A stretch of 64,000 nucleotides of DNA from Shewanella sp. GD04112 (GCF_029835735.1 NZ_JAOEAL010000001.1:4526001-4590000), one strand, 5' to 3'; positions 35,857-45,506 are shown, counted from the first letter of the stretch. A program made the numbers and translations. The notes: generated by a model from the sequence alone, not told the origin.

Positions 35857-35950
35857 AACAAACACCGAATAATGAAGCCCATAGCAACAAATAGATTATA
35901 GGGAAGACTCTTATTTTATTGCTATCCAACCCGCTAACCACTCAGCAAAT

Positions 35951-35987
35951 AAAAAGCCCGTTAACCTAAAAGGTAAACGGGCTTTTT
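35951..35987. terminator. Bidirectional terminator after rnpB and the 161-residue protein gene
   Basis: AAAAAGCCCGTT (35951-35962) pairs with AACGGGCTTTTT (35976-35987), extended by ACCT/AGGT, with an AAA loop. It lies just beyond the RNase P RNA 3' end (minus strand) and after the plus-strand gene. Confidence 0.9.
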
Positions 35988-35997
35988 ACTGAATTTG

Positions 35998-36348
<351 letters not shown>

Positions 36349-36354
36349 GCGCGG

Positions 36355-36360
36355 ATTATA
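36355..36360 (-). promoter_or_regulatory. Probable -10 box of rnpB
   Basis: On the minus strand TATAAT lies about 7 bases before the predicted 5' end of the RNase P RNA. The -35 hexamer at the matching distance is poor (TGGTAC), as is common for GC-discriminator stable RNA promoters. Confidence 0.6.
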
Positions 36361-36412
36361 GCCTAAGCAATCTGCGCGTACCACAGTTAATCCCGCCGAT
36401 GTGCACCAGTGC

Positions 36413-37258
36413 TTATAAATCAGACTCTAAACCAAACTTGTACAGAGCATTCTTTTTAAGACCGTGAATTTGCGCGGCAATGGCGGCGGCCTTTTTGAGG
36501 GGCAATTCTTCACAGAGTAATTTCAAGGTGTTGATGGCGACAGTCGGAATGGCGTCATCATCCTCCGCGGCGCGATGACCATGCACCATCAGCACTATCT
36601 CGCCTTTTTGCTGGTTAGGATCGCTGCTGACCGTGGCCAACACCTCGGCCACAGGGCCAGAGAGGAAGGTCTCGAAGGTTTTAGTGACTTCCCGAGCCAT
36701 CACCACTTGCCTCTCGCCGCCTAACACTTCGACCATGGTCGTCAGGCTATGCTCGATGCGGTGCGGTGATTCATAAAAAATCAGTGTGCGAGGGTCTTCC
36801 TTGAGCTCGAGTAACTTATCGGCGCGCGCCTTCTCTTTAGAAGGTAAAAAGCCTTCGAAGGAGAAGCGATCCGACGGTAAACCCGACGCGCTTAATGCGG
36901 TAATCGCCGCGCAAGGGCCGGGCAATGGGATCACTCTGAAACCCGACTGGCGCACATGGGAAACTAAGTGATAGCCGGGGTCAGAAATCAGCGGTGTGCC
37001 CGCATCGGAAATCAGCGCAATCGATTGCCCTGCGGCTAACTGCTCGACAATCCATTGGGCGCGAGCGCGCTCGTTATGGTCATGCAACGCGATAGTTTTG
37101 GTAGAAATACCAAAATGACTCAATAACTTGCCGCTGTGGCGCGTATCTTCACAGGCAATCAATGCGACCTGAGTGAGCACTTCGATAGCACGTGGGCTCA
37201 TGTCCCCCAAGTTACCAATGGGAGTGGGAACAATGTAGAGTGCGACGCTTTGGTCCAT
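36413..37258 (-). CDS. rsmI: 16S rRNA (cytidine-1402-2'-O)-methyltransferase
   Basis: A 281-residue tetrapyrrole-methylase-fold enzyme that methylates the ribose of C1402 in the 30S decoding centre. Signatures: VPTPIGNLGDMSPRAIEVL, IACEDTRHSGKLL, ALISDAGTPLISDPGYHLV, GPCAAITALSASGLP and FYESPHR. It diverges from lpoA, with 88 bp between the two starts, the same arrangement as in E. coli and most gammaproteobacteria. Confidence 0.96.
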   Translation of the reverse strand: MDQSVALYIVPTPIGNLGDMSPRAIEVLTQVALIACEDTRHSGKLLSHFGISTKTIALHDHNERARAQWIVEQLAAGQSIALISDAGTPLISDPGYHLVSHVRQSGFRVIPLPGPCAAITALSASGLPSDRFSFEGFLPSKEKARADKLLELKEDPRTLIFYESPHRIEHSLTTMVEVLGGERQVVMAREVTKTFETFLSGPVAEVLATVSSDPNQQKGEIVLMVHGHRAAEDDDAIPTVAINTLKLLCEELPLKKAAAIAAQIHGLKKNALYKFGLESDL

Positions 37259-37346
37259 ATATACCTCGGTAATGACAGTGCCAAGACTTTCGTCAAGCGC
37301 AAGAGAAGGTTAAACTAGAGGCAGCATCTTACCAGAGTGAAGCCCA

Positions 37347-39233
37347 GTGTTAAAAAGCCTGAATACAACTAAGTTCGTTTCCGTGGCCATTTTATCCGCA
37401 GTGTTGGCGGGTTGCGGCAGCCAAGCGCCCAGCTCAACCGGTACTGCCCCCACAGTGGCCACCTCTTTAGCCTCTGCACCATTGGCGCCCAATGTGTATT
37501 TAGCACAGGCCGCGAATAGCAAAGATCCGCAGCAGCGCGATACTAACCTACTGCTGGCGGCGCATGCCTATATCAATGCCAATGACTATGCGGCGGCGCA
37601 GAAACTGCTGAAGTCGATGCAGCCAAGCCTGACTCAGACTCCTACTCTGGTGGCCGAACATAAATACCTGACGGCGCGGGTATTAGAGCATACATCGACC
37701 TATGTCGAGGCGCTCAAGACTCTGAGCTATCCAAGCACTTGGGTGTTACCCGGCTGGCAAATGGCCGCGTATCATCAATTTAGAGCGCATTTATTCCAAC
37801 TGAATAAGCAACCTATCGAACAAGTGCGCGAGCTGAGTTTATTGACCACCTATTTACCGCCCGCCGAGGCGAGTGAAGTCAATAACCAAATCTGGCAAGT
37901 GTTGCAGCCAATGCATGAGCAAACCCTGCAAACCTTTATCCGCGATGCCAACAACCCAGTATTTGCCGGTTGGTTGCAGCTCGCCTATATCGCCAAACAT
38001 TATGCGGTTGACCCTAATCAACTGGTTCGTTACTTAGGCGACTGGCAAAAGCAGAATCCTTATCATCCAGCGGCGGCGAAATTACCGACCGATTTGGATC
38101 GGGCACTCAATGCCAAGCCTTTTATGCCGAAGAATATCGCCGTTCTGCTTCCGCTTACAGGCCAGCGCGCGGGTGCCGCCAACGCGATTCGCCAAGGGAT
38201 TTTGGCCAGCTATTTAGCCAAACCCAATGAGCAGGTTGCAGTTAATTTTTACGATACCGCCAATGATGCCGTAGCGGCCTATCAGCAAGCGGTGAACGCG
38301 GGCGCCGAGTTTATTATTGGCCCCTTGCTGCCAAATGAAATCGATCAATTGCTGGCACTGAACAGCAACACCAGCCCTGCGACCAGCACGCCATCGGGCT
38401 CTGCACCTGCAGCGCCCGCAGCACCGACAGCACCAATCCCGCAGCTGTTTTTAAATCAAACCGATAAGTTTGTGCCCGATATCAATAAGTTCTACTTTGC
38501 GCTGTCACCAGCCCAAGAAGCTGCCGATGCCGCAACGCGTATGTATCAAGATGGCGTGACTATGCCATTACTGCTCGCCAGCAACGATGCCACAGGCAAG
38601 CGCATGGCAGAAAGCTTTATCCAAGCTTGGAAAAAGAAAAGCGATACCCCTATCGAAGTCTATTACTACGATGGTGGCGATAAGATGAAAACCACAGTGC
38701 AGGATGCACTCGGTGTCCGTGATAGCCAAGCGCGTATCGCGCGGATAAAAGAGCTGCTCGGTAATTCGATACAGGCCGATTTTCGTTCGCGCCAAGATAT
38801 CGATGCGATCTATATGATCTCGACGCCACAGGATTTAACCTTGCTCAAGGCCTTTATCGATGTGAACTTCAGCGTCTTTACTCAGCCAGTGCCGCTGTAC
38901 ACCTCAAGCCGCAGCCGCATCGACAACGAATCGAGCCAAACGGCGCAGGATTTAAATAACCTGACCATGAGCGATGCACCTTGGCTGATGCAAAACAGTG
39001 AAGAAAACCTGATGGTTAACACTCTGTGGTCGGGCTGGAATAACGGCCAGAAACGCCTGTTCGTGATGGGCTATGATGCCATGGATTTGATCAGCAAACT
39101 GGCGCAGATGCGCTCATTCACGGGTTACCAGTTCAATGGACGTAGCGGCGTATTATCCGTCAATCCTGACGGCGTAATTAACCGCCAATTAAGCTGGGGA
39201 CGCTATCAGAGAGGCAGTTTCCGTCAACTATGA
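37347..39233 (+). CDS. lpoA: Outer-membrane lipoprotein LpoA, activator of PBP1a
   Basis: A 628-residue protein with a lipoprotein signal (VAILSAVLAGCGSQ, lipobox LAGC). A TPR-like N-terminal half follows (LLAAHAYINANDYAAAQKLL). Then comes the periplasmic-binding-protein-like LppC domain (NIAVLLPLTGQRAGAANAIR, GAEFIIGPLLPNEI, VNPDGVINRQLSWGR). It contains a Pro/Ala/Thr-rich insert around 38380-38440. LpoA crosses the periplasm to stimulate PBP1a, whose gene (mrcA) is also in this window. Translation starts at GTG; the stop overlaps the yraN start (ATGA). Confidence 0.95.
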   Translation: MLKSLNTTKFVSVAILSAVLAGCGSQAPSSTGTAPTVATSLASAPLAPNVYLAQAANSKDPQQRDTNLLLAAHAYINANDYAAAQKLLKSMQPSLTQTPTLVAEHKYLTARVLEHTSTYVEALKTLSYPSTWVLPGWQMAAYHQFRAHLFQLNKQPIEQVRELSLLTTYLPPAEASEVNNQIWQVLQPMHEQTLQTFIRDANNPVFAGWLQLAYIAKHYAVDPNQLVRYLGDWQKQNPYHPAAAKLPTDLDRALNAKPFMPKNIAVLLPLTGQRAGAANAIRQGILASYLAKPNEQVAVNFYDTANDAVAAYQQAVNAGAEFIIGPLLPNEIDQLLALNSNTSPATSTPSGSAPAAPAAPTAPIPQLFLNQTDKFVPDINKFYFALSPAQEAADAATRMYQDGVTMPLLLASNDATGKRMAESFIQAWKKKSDTPIEVYYYDGGDKMKTTVQDALGVRDSQARIARIKELLGNSIQADFRSRQDIDAIYMISTPQDLTLLKAFIDVNFSVFTQPVPLYTSSRSRIDNESSQTAQDLNNLTMSDAPWLMQNSEENLMVNTLWSGWNNGQKRLFVMGYDAMDLISKLAQMRSFTGYQFNGRSGVLSVNPDGVINRQLSWGRYQRGSFRQL

Positions 39234-39556
39234 CACTCGGACAGCAGGCAGAGTCGCTCGCTCAAGGTTACCTCGAACAGCAAGGGTTAACCTTTGTCGA
39301 GCGCAATGTCCGCTATCCCTTTGGTGAAATAGACCTCGTCATGCGCTATAAACACCACTGGGTATTTGTTGAAGTAAAATATCGCTCAGCAAATCAATTT
39401 GGCGGCGCAATACAAGCACTTAGCAAAGCACAAATCGGCAGGATCCGCATGGCGGCCAGCCACTATTTACAGACGCATAAACTGGATGTGCCGTGCCGAT
39501 TCGACGTTGTTGCCATCGAGGACGCGCAAATCCACTGGCTAGTCGATGCTTTTTAA
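39230..39556 (+). CDS. yraN: UPF0102 protein YraN
   Basis: A 108-residue small protein of the UPF0102 family. Family blocks: AESLAQGYLEQQGLTFVERN, GEIDLVMRYKHHWVFVEVKYR with the nuclease-like Glu/Asp/Glu-x-Lys pattern, and an IAGALPCRFDVVAIE-like end. It has the Holliday-junction resolvase-like nuclease fold but a role is not established. Its start overlaps the lpoA stop by four bases, so it is translationally coupled. Confidence 0.93.
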   Translation: MTLGQQAESLAQGYLEQQGLTFVERNVRYPFGEIDLVMRYKHHWVFVEVKYRSANQFGGAIQALSKAQIGRIRMAASHYLQTHKLDVPCRFDVVAIEDAQIHWLVDAF

Positions 39557-39662
39557 ACGAGGCCTTCGACTCAGCTAATCGAATAATTTTTAACGCTTAT
39601 GCCTCAACTCCACCGTGGAAATATGGCATCATAGCCACACTTTATCCTGAAAGGATGTATCC

Positions 39663-40256
39663 ATGTTAGAACGCATTAAAGACAGCTTTACTGAATCTAT
39701 CCAGACCAAAATCGATGCAGCCGAAGCACTGCCAGAATCCATTGCCAAAGCGGCCGAGATGATGGTGCAATGTCTTTTGGGCGGCAATAAAATTCTTGCC
39801 TGCGGTAACGGTGGCAGTGCCGGTGATGCTCAGCACTTCTCGGCCGAGCTATTAAACCGCTACGAAATTGAACGTCCACCATTGCCCGCGATTGCGCTGT
39901 CAACTGACACTTCAACCATCACAGCGATTGCCAACGACTACAGCTATGATGAGATTTTCTCAAAACAAATCTTAGCCTTAGGTCAACCTGGTGACATTCT
40001 GTTGGCGATTTCCACCAGCGGTAATTCAGGCAACGTGATTAAAGCTATGGAAGCCGCCCTGAGCCGCGATATGACTATCGTTGCCTTAACCGGTAAAGAC
40101 GGTGGTGCAATGGCGGGATTACTGAGCGTAGGCGACGTGGAAATCCGTGTACCTTCTAACGTGACTGCACGTATTCAAGAAGTACACTTACTGGTTATCC
40201 ACTGCCTCTGTGACAATATCGACCGCACACTCTTCCCGCAGGACGAACAGCAATGA
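39663..40256 (+). CDS. diaA: DnaA initiator-associating protein DiaA
   Basis: A 197-residue SIS-domain protein. Family blocks: ILACGNGGSAGDAQHFSAELLNRYE, LSTDTSTITAIANDY, ILLAISTSGNSGNVIKAM and VTARIQEVHLLVIHCLCDNID. In E. coli DiaA forms a tetramer that binds several DnaA molecules and helps initiate replication on time. Distinguished from GmhA by its position in the lpoA-yraN-diaA-dolP order and its ~196-residue length. The stop overlaps the dolP start (ATGA). Confidence 0.93.
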   Translation: MLERIKDSFTESIQTKIDAAEALPESIAKAAEMMVQCLLGGNKILACGNGGSAGDAQHFSAELLNRYEIERPPLPAIALSTDTSTITAIANDYSYDEIFSKQILALGQPGDILLAISTSGNSGNVIKAMEAALSRDMTIVALTGKDGGAMAGLLSVGDVEIRVPSNVTARIQEVHLLVIHCLCDNIDRTLFPQDEQQ

Positions 40257-40819
40257 GATATGCTGCCCCACTGTTAATGGTTTGCATGCTGCTGCAAGGT
40301 TGCGCCGGTGCCGTTATGGTGGGCGCAGTTAGTGGCGCCATGATGGCCAACGATGAGCGTTCGGTGAAGACTCAGCTCGACGATACCAATACCGATTTTA
40401 AGATCACCAGTGCCCTGCTGGAGCATGAAGATCTGAAGAAACAAACGAATATCACGGGTGTTTCGGTTAACGGTAATGTGCTGATGATTGGCCAGGCCCC
40501 TAACTCAATGTTGAGGGATAAGGCGATTAAGGTCGTACAAGATCTTAAGCTTGGCGGTAAAATCCACAATCAGATCCGCATCGGTAACCCGACCTCTTTC
40601 ACCACCCGTAGCAATGACACTTGGGTGACGACGAAAGTGAAGGGACGCATGCTCAACGAGAAAGAGTTGGATGTCACCCGTATTAAGGTCATCACAGAAA
40701 ACGGTGAAGTCTTCCTACTCGGACTCATTCACCGCTCTCAGGCCGATATGGCGGTCGATATCGCGCGCAACACCGCGGGCGTGCGTAAAGTCGTTAAAGT
40801 ATTCGAATACATCGAATAA
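40253..40819 (+). CDS. dolP: Division/outer-membrane stress lipoprotein DolP (YraP)
   Basis: A 188-residue lipoprotein with lipobox LQGC (Cys at 17). Two BON domains follow: about residues 45-110 (KITSALLEHEDLKKQTNITG, GNVLMIGQAP) and 120-188 (WVTTKVKGRMLNEKELDVTR, GEVFLLGLI, VRKVVKVFEYIE). In E. coli DolP sits in the inner leaflet of the outer membrane, binds anionic phospholipid and supports envelope integrity and BAM function. It is translationally coupled to diaA and ends the operon. Confidence 0.94.
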   Translation: MRYAAPLLMVCMLLQGCAGAVMVGAVSGAMMANDERSVKTQLDDTNTDFKITSALLEHEDLKKQTNITGVSVNGNVLMIGQAPNSMLRDKAIKVVQDLKLGGKIHNQIRIGNPTSFTTRSNDTWVTTKVKGRMLNEKELDVTRIKVITENGEVFLLGLIHRSQADMAVDIARNTAGVRKVVKVFEYIE

Positions 40820-40825
40820 CCGATT

Positions 40826-40852
40826 GAGCCTAAGCCCTTAGGGTTTAGGCTC
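40826..40852. terminator. Hairpin terminating dolP, overlapping the DMT gene end
   Basis: GAGCCTAA (40826-40833) pairs with TTAGGCTC (40845-40852). It lies after the dolP stop and inside the last codons of the convergent transporter gene. There is no T-run, so efficiency is uncertain. Confidence 0.5.
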
Positions 40853-41758
40853 GCCTTCTACCGCTTCTAGTCCTAACGCTTCTACTTGGATGTTATCCAT
40901 CACCTTGGGTGACTTGGCCATCCACATGCCAATCCAAGGTAAAAACAGTGATGGTAAGACAATCAGCGCCGCGCCCAGCCAACTTAGGCTATCTAACCAT
41001 TCATCGAATAACAGCCAGCCCAAAAAGACGATAAATAACAGGCCGGTATATTCGGCAATCGCAATATCGCTCGCCTGTGCGCGACGATAGGCCAGCACGC
41101 AGAACCAGTGATAAATCAGCAAAAAAGCATTACTGAGTAGTGCTACGGCTAACAATCCCCAGCTCAGCCCCTCAAGCCCTTGAAAAGCAGCGATGGTTAA
41201 GGTCGCAGGAATACCCAGCAGGTTATACAGCATCAAAGTTAATACTGGATGTTCAGTATTTGGGACTTTTTTCAGGGTCAACTGGTTGACGGCAAAGGTA
41301 AACGCCGAGAATAACACTGCTAATCCAAACCAGTTCATCTCACTCGGTCTGAGAATAATTAAGATCCCAACAAACCCGAGTAATGTGCATACCACTTGTC
41401 CAGTGGTGATCCGCTCCTTTAAAAACCAATAGCCCATCAGAATAATCATCAGCGGCGCCGAGTAAAACAGGGAGCTGACCGTCGCGAGCGGCAAAGCCAT
41501 TAGGCCAATAATTAAAAAAAGCGCGCCAACCGAGCCTATGTTGGCACGCCAAAGGTGGACCGAAATATGTTCCGTCTTGGGTCGCTGCGAGTACAACCAA
41601 ATGGGGATTAACATCAATACTGAAGTGATTTGTCTCACGAGTAGAAAAGTGGCCGCATTTGCATCTTCTGGCAGCCATTTGATCGATACATCGTAAAAAG
41701 CACTAAATAGATTACCCACTATCAATAAAATCAAACCGATAACAACAGGGCGCTGCAT
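40838..41758 (-). CDS. EamA/DMT-family transporter
   Basis: A 306-residue inner-membrane protein with ten predicted helices in two five-helix repeats, as in EamA/drug-metabolite transporters (VSSLFYSAPLMIILMGYWFLKERI; DIAIAEYTGLLFIVFLGWLLFDEWL). Substrate unknown; relatives export amino acids, purines or drugs. It diverges from a LysR-type regulator gene with a perfect palindrome between them, so it is probably the target of that regulator. The last codons overlap a terminator-like hairpin. Confidence 0.9.
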   Translation of the reverse strand: MQRPVVIGLILLIVGNLFSAFYDVSIKWLPEDANAATFLLVRQITSVLMLIPIWLYSQRPKTEHISVHLWRANIGSVGALFLIIGLMALPLATVSSLFYSAPLMIILMGYWFLKERITTGQVVCTLLGFVGILIILRPSEMNWFGLAVLFSAFTFAVNQLTLKKVPNTEHPVLTLMLYNLLGIPATLTIAAFQGLEGLSWGLLAVALLSNAFLLIYHWFCVLAYRRAQASDIAIAEYTGLLFIVFLGWLLFDEWLDSLSWLGAALIVLPSLFLPWIGMWMAKSPKVMDNIQVEALGLEAVEGEPKP

Positions 41759-41837
41759 TTTTTACCATCCGCAAATCTCAATGCTGGCATGATAATCCCC
41801 GCAAAACTTAAGCTGAAATGATGCTTTCTCATGCTAG

Positions 41838-41852
41838 ATGAATTAAATTCAT
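41838..41852. promoter_or_regulatory. Palindromic LysR-type operator candidate
   Basis: ATGAATTAAATTCAT is a perfect 15-bp palindrome in the 120-bp divergent gap between the DMT transporter and the LysR gene. It contains T-N11-A (TGAATTAAATTCA), the classic LysR-type recognition form. Confidence 0.7.
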
Positions 41853-41878
41853 ACTAAATCTTTTAGGCGTTGAAAATC

Positions 41879-42751
41879 ATGAGAAAGCTTCCGCCATTAC
41901 GCGCACTACAAGTCTTTGAAACCGCCGCAAGGCAACAGCATTTTTCCAAGGCTGCCGCCGAACTTTGCATTACCCAAAGCGCGGTTTCACACCAAGTGCG
42001 TGTATTAGAGGAATATTTTGGTGAGCAGCTTTTCGACCGTCAGGGACGAAAATTGCAACTCACACCTAAAGGCCAGAGCTTATTTATTGAGTTAGAAAGG
42101 ATTTTTAATGAGTTAAGCGACCTTAATCTCAAGATCCGCGACACCCCAAACCAACAACTCTGTTTGGCGGTGTATAGCTCTTTTGCGGTGAAATGGTTGA
42201 TTCCAAGATTAGCAAATTTTAGGCGCCAATATCCCAGCGTTAAAATTCGCCTCGAGATGATCACTCAAGACCCCGATCTCAGCACCAGCACGGCCGATAT
42301 CTTTATCGCGGGCAAACTCAATCAGCGCGGCTATTGGCAACAGTTACTGCATAAGGAGCGGCTCATCCCAGTATGTAGCCCGAGTTTTTACCCCAAGTGG
42401 CGTGATATTAACTTAAGCAATTTTCAGCAACAGGCACTGCTGATTGTGGATGAGGGGCCGCTGGGACTCGATTGGCACAAATGGTCATCGGCTCACCAGA
42501 TCCCGCTGAATAACGAGCAGCAACATATTTTTAGTCATATCGTAATGGCGATTGAGGCGGCAATTGCGGGCCAAGGCCTCGCCCTCGCCCCCGATTTTAT
42601 GGTGGCAGGTGATATCAGCACTGGCAGACTGGTTGCGGTTAATCTGCCCGATGTTCATACGGGCTTTGAGTTTAGTTTTATCTGTAAGCAGCGCCGTCTG
42701 GCTGAACCCGCGATTGCCGCCTTTTCCTCTTGGCTAAAATCGCAGGCCTAA
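41879..42751 (+). CDS. LysR-family transcriptional regulator (GcvA-like)
   Basis: A 290-residue regulator. The N-terminal winged helix-turn-helix reads LPPLRALQVFETAARQQHFS followed by KAAAELCITQSAVSHQVRVLE, very close to GcvA-type proteins. A substrate-binding-like effector domain follows (residues about 92-290). The ATG at 41879 gives the usual family start; a TTG three codons upstream is possible. It is divergent from a DMT transporter and probably regulates it and itself through the intervening palindrome. The effector is unknown. Confidence 0.9.
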   Translation: MRKLPPLRALQVFETAARQQHFSKAAAELCITQSAVSHQVRVLEEYFGEQLFDRQGRKLQLTPKGQSLFIELERIFNELSDLNLKIRDTPNQQLCLAVYSSFAVKWLIPRLANFRRQYPSVKIRLEMITQDPDLSTSTADIFIAGKLNQRGYWQQLLHKERLIPVCSPSFYPKWRDINLSNFQQQALLIVDEGPLGLDWHKWSSAHQIPLNNEQQHIFSHIVMAIEAAIAGQGLALAPDFMVAGDISTGRLVAVNLPDVHTGFEFSFICKQRRLAEPAIAAFSSWLKSQA

Positions 42752-42781
42752 ACGCTTAACCAACCCAATGAGTAACAGACA

Positions 42782-42812
42782 TAAAAAAAGCCAACCTAAG
42801 AATAGGTCGGCT
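42782..42812 (-). terminator. Rho-independent terminator after trpS
   Basis: On the minus strand AAGCCGACCTA-TTCT-TAGGTTGGCTT is followed by a run of T, about 37 bp after the trpS stop and convergent with the LysR gene. Confidence 0.88.
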
Positions 42813-42848
42813 TAATAACGTGTTGTGTAATGGACTTTTTAGGGCAAA

Positions 42849-43847
42849 TTACACTAACAAACCAATCTTCTCGTACACCTTTTTAAGCGTCACTTCGGCG
42901 CGAGCCTGGGCATTTTCGGCGCCCGCTCTCATCACTTGGTCGAGGTAAGCACGGTCGGCACGCAGCGCACGGTAACGCTCCTGCAGCGGCTCTAACATAC
43001 CCACTACAGCTTCACCCGCGGCACCTTTTAAATGACCATACATCTTGCCTTCAAACTCAGCTTCGAGGCTGGCAATGCTTTGACCTGTGATACCCGACAT
43101 TAAGCTCAGCAGGTTAGACACGCCTGGCTTGTTTTCCATATCGAAACGCACGACTGGCGGCTCATCACTGTCGGTCATGGCTTTTTTCAACTTTTTCATG
43201 ACCGCTTTTGGATCTTCAAGCAGGCCAATCACGTTGTTACGGTTGTCGTCCGACTTAGACATCTTCTTCAGCGGATCCTGTAGCGACATCACCTTAGCGC
43301 CATGCTCAGGGATAAAAGGCTCAGGAATGGTAAACGTCTCGCCGTAAGCGTTGTTAAAGCGAGTCGCGATATCACGTGTTAATTCAAGATGTTGTTTCTG
43401 ATCTTGGCCAACGGGGATTTCATTTGCTTGATACAGCAGAATATCCGCCGCCATCAGTACAGGATAACCAAACAGACCGACGTTAATATTGTTGGCGTGC
43501 TTTTGTGACTTATCCTTAAACTGCGTCATACGGCTCAATTCACCCATTTGGGTATAGCAATTTAACGCCCAACCCAGTTGGGTATGCTGTGGCACTTGGG
43601 ATTGGATAAAGACTGTGCTTTTCTTTGGATCGACACCACAAGCTAAATACAGTGCAAGTGTATCTAAGCAGGCTTCACGCAATGCTTGAGGGTCTTGGCG
43701 CACGGTAATGGCATGCAAGTCCACCACGCAATATAGGCAGTCGTGGCTATCTTGCATGGCAACCCATTGACGCAATGCACCCATGTAGTTACCTATGGTT
43801 AATTCGCCGGACGGCTGTGCACCGCTGAGTACTATGGGTTTGGTCAT
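42849..43847 (-). CDS. trpS: Tryptophanyl-tRNA synthetase
   Basis: A 332-residue class I synthetase charging tRNA-Trp. The HIGH-equivalent is PSGELTIGNYMGA and the KMSKS-type loop is KKMSKSDDNRN. Other blocks: FIQSQVPQHTQLGWALNCYT and YQANEIPVGQDQKQHLELTRDI. Length matches E. coli TrpS (about 334). It follows gph by 36 bp in the dam-rpe-gph-trpS order of gammaproteobacteria. Confidence 0.97.
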   Translation of the reverse strand: MTKPIVLSGAQPSGELTIGNYMGALRQWVAMQDSHDCLYCVVDLHAITVRQDPQALREACLDTLALYLACGVDPKKSTVFIQSQVPQHTQLGWALNCYTQMGELSRMTQFKDKSQKHANNINVGLFGYPVLMAADILLYQANEIPVGQDQKQHLELTRDIATRFNNAYGETFTIPEPFIPEHGAKVMSLQDPLKKMSKSDDNRNNVIGLLEDPKAVMKKLKKAMTDSDEPPVVRFDMENKPGVSNLLSLMSGITGQSIASLEAEFEGKMYGHLKGAAGEAVVGMLEPLQERYRALRADRAYLDQVMRAGAENAQARAEVTLKKVYEKIGLLV

Positions 43848-43883
43848 TACGTCATTGCTCCAAATAAAGATAAAAAGATTCGA

Positions 43884-44567
43884 TTAAACTGGCTGAGCGA
43901 GATTTAGCCAGCGCAGGATCTCGACAAACTGCTCACATACAGCGTCAGGGCCAGTGAGCCCAATATCTTCACCGTAGTTGTAGCCATAGGTCAAGCCGAT
44001 TGATGCAACACCTGCCGCTTTCGCCGCTAAAATGTCATTTTTAGAATCGCCCACCATCAACAACTCAGTTTTATCGAGTTGCCATTCGGCTAATAGATGC
44101 TCGAGCGGTAATGGATCGGGCTTCATCTTCGCCAGCGAATCACCGCCAAGTACCAAGCTAAAGAAATCATTAATCTTAAAGGCTTCAAGCAAAGGCAAGG
44201 TAAAGCGATAAGGCTTATTGGTCACCACCGCCAGCTTAAATCCCGCATCAAACAGGATTTGCAGCACTTGATGCACATCGGCATAGAGTGCACTGTGCTT
44301 CTCAAGATTTTCTTGATAGTGATGCATAAAGATAGGCATAGCCGCATCCAATGCCGTTTGCTCAACGTCTGTACCTAAAGCGTGGCTCATGGCGCGGCGC
44401 ATCAGCATTTCAGCGCCATTGCCCACCCAAGTTCTCACCTGTGCCTCGGTACACGTAGCTAAACCTAATTCGGCGAGTGCCGCCTGGGTCGCGACCGCAA
44501 GATCGGGCACACTGTCAATCAGTGTGCCGTCGAGATCAAAGGCAATCGCTTTAATCTGTTCCTGCAT
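43884..44567 (-). CDS. gph: Phosphoglycolate phosphatase
   Basis: A 227-residue HAD-superfamily hydrolase that removes phosphate from 2-phosphoglycolate formed in DNA 3'-end repair. HAD motif I is AFDLDGTLIDSVPDLA, motif II is VVTNKPYRF, and motif III/IV is KPDPLPLEHLL ... LMVGDSKNDILAAKAAG. Its ATG overlaps the rpe stop by one base (TAATG), so the two are translationally coupled. Confidence 0.94.
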   Translation of the reverse strand: MQEQIKAIAFDLDGTLIDSVPDLAVATQAALAELGLATCTEAQVRTWVGNGAEMLMRRAMSHALGTDVEQTALDAAMPIFMHHYQENLEKHSALYADVHQVLQILFDAGFKLAVVTNKPYRFTLPLLEAFKINDFFSLVLGGDSLAKMKPDPLPLEHLLAEWQLDKTELLMVGDSKNDILAAKAAGVASIGLTYGYNYGEDIGLTGPDAVCEQFVEILRWLNLAQPV

Positions 44568-45244
44568 TATTTGACCTCAACTTTCGCCAACTCGGCGCGC
44601 ATCTCGTCGACGACGGCTTTATAGTCTGGCTTACCGAAAATGGCAGAACCTGCGACAAACATATCGGCGCCTGCGGCGGCGATTTCGGCAATGTTATCCA
44701 CTTTAACGCCACCATCGACCTCTAAGCGAATATCGAAACCGCTGGCCTCGATACGCTCACGCACTTGGCGTAATTTATCTAAGGTCGAAGGAATAAAGGA
44801 TTGCCCACCAAAACCTGGGTTGACCGACATCAGCAAAATCACGTCTAGCTTATCCATTACATGGTCAAGATAGTGCAGTGGTGTTGCTGGGTTAAACACT
44901 AAACCCGCTTTACAGCCCGACTCTTTAATCAGTTGCAGAGTGCGGTCGATATGCTCAGAGGCCTCGGGATGGAAAGTAATAATAGACGCACCCGCCTTGG
45001 CAAAATCAGGCACGATACGATCAACAGGCTTAACCATTAAATGCACATCGATATCGGCCGTGATGCCATAGTCACGTAACGCTTTGCACACCATAGGGCC
45101 AATGGTTAAATTGGGCACATAGTGGTTATCCATCACATCAAAATGTACTACGTCAGCCCCTGCATCTAACACGGCTTTAACGTCATCCCCTAAACGGGCG
45201 AAGTCGGCGGATAAAATCGATGGAGCAATTAAAAATGGGCGCAT
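44567..45244 (-). CDS. rpe: Ribulose-phosphate 3-epimerase
   Basis: A 225-residue TIM-barrel enzyme of the pentose phosphate pathway, interconverting ribulose-5-P and xylulose-5-P. Family blocks: FLIAPSILSADFARLG, VVHFDVMDNHYVPNLTIGP, DVHLMVKPVDRI, ILLMSVNPGFGGQSF and LEVDGGVKVDN with metal-binding His/Asp residues. The ATG at 45244 matches the 225-residue E. coli enzyme; the frame extends 8 codons upstream without similarity. It heads rpe-gph-trpS and is separated from dam by two opposite-strand genes. Confidence 0.96.
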   Translation of the reverse strand: MRPFLIAPSILSADFARLGDDVKAVLDAGADVVHFDVMDNHYVPNLTIGPMVCKALRDYGITADIDVHLMVKPVDRIVPDFAKAGASIITFHPEASEHIDRTLQLIKESGCKAGLVFNPATPLHYLDHVMDKLDVILLMSVNPGFGGQSFIPSTLDKLRQVRERIEASGFDIRLEVDGGVKVDNIAEIAAAGADMFVAGSAIFGKPDYKAVVDEMRAELAKVEVK

Positions 45245-45506
45245 AGGACACTCGCTGCTATTGAACAAAAAGTGCCTTATTTTACCCTTAGCTAGGTAAT
45301 GCCTCTATAGCAAATGCCACATTTATCGCGATTTAAACCCAATAGAAACACAATTGGAGTACTCATAACGTACGGTAAACTCAAGGAGATGCTGAAGCGT
45401 TAGAAAGTTTTTAGTGAAGATTGATAAATTATTGTTCATAAACTAAGCGAGTTTGTTATACTCGGGTCGCTGTCGTGGATCATTTAGTGGTTGCAAAGGA
45501 AGTATC

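Noticed and set aside
41838..41852. ARG box near the LysR gene
   Set aside because: The half-sites are separated by 3 rather than 4 bases and the neighbours are not arginine genes; a LysR operator fits better.
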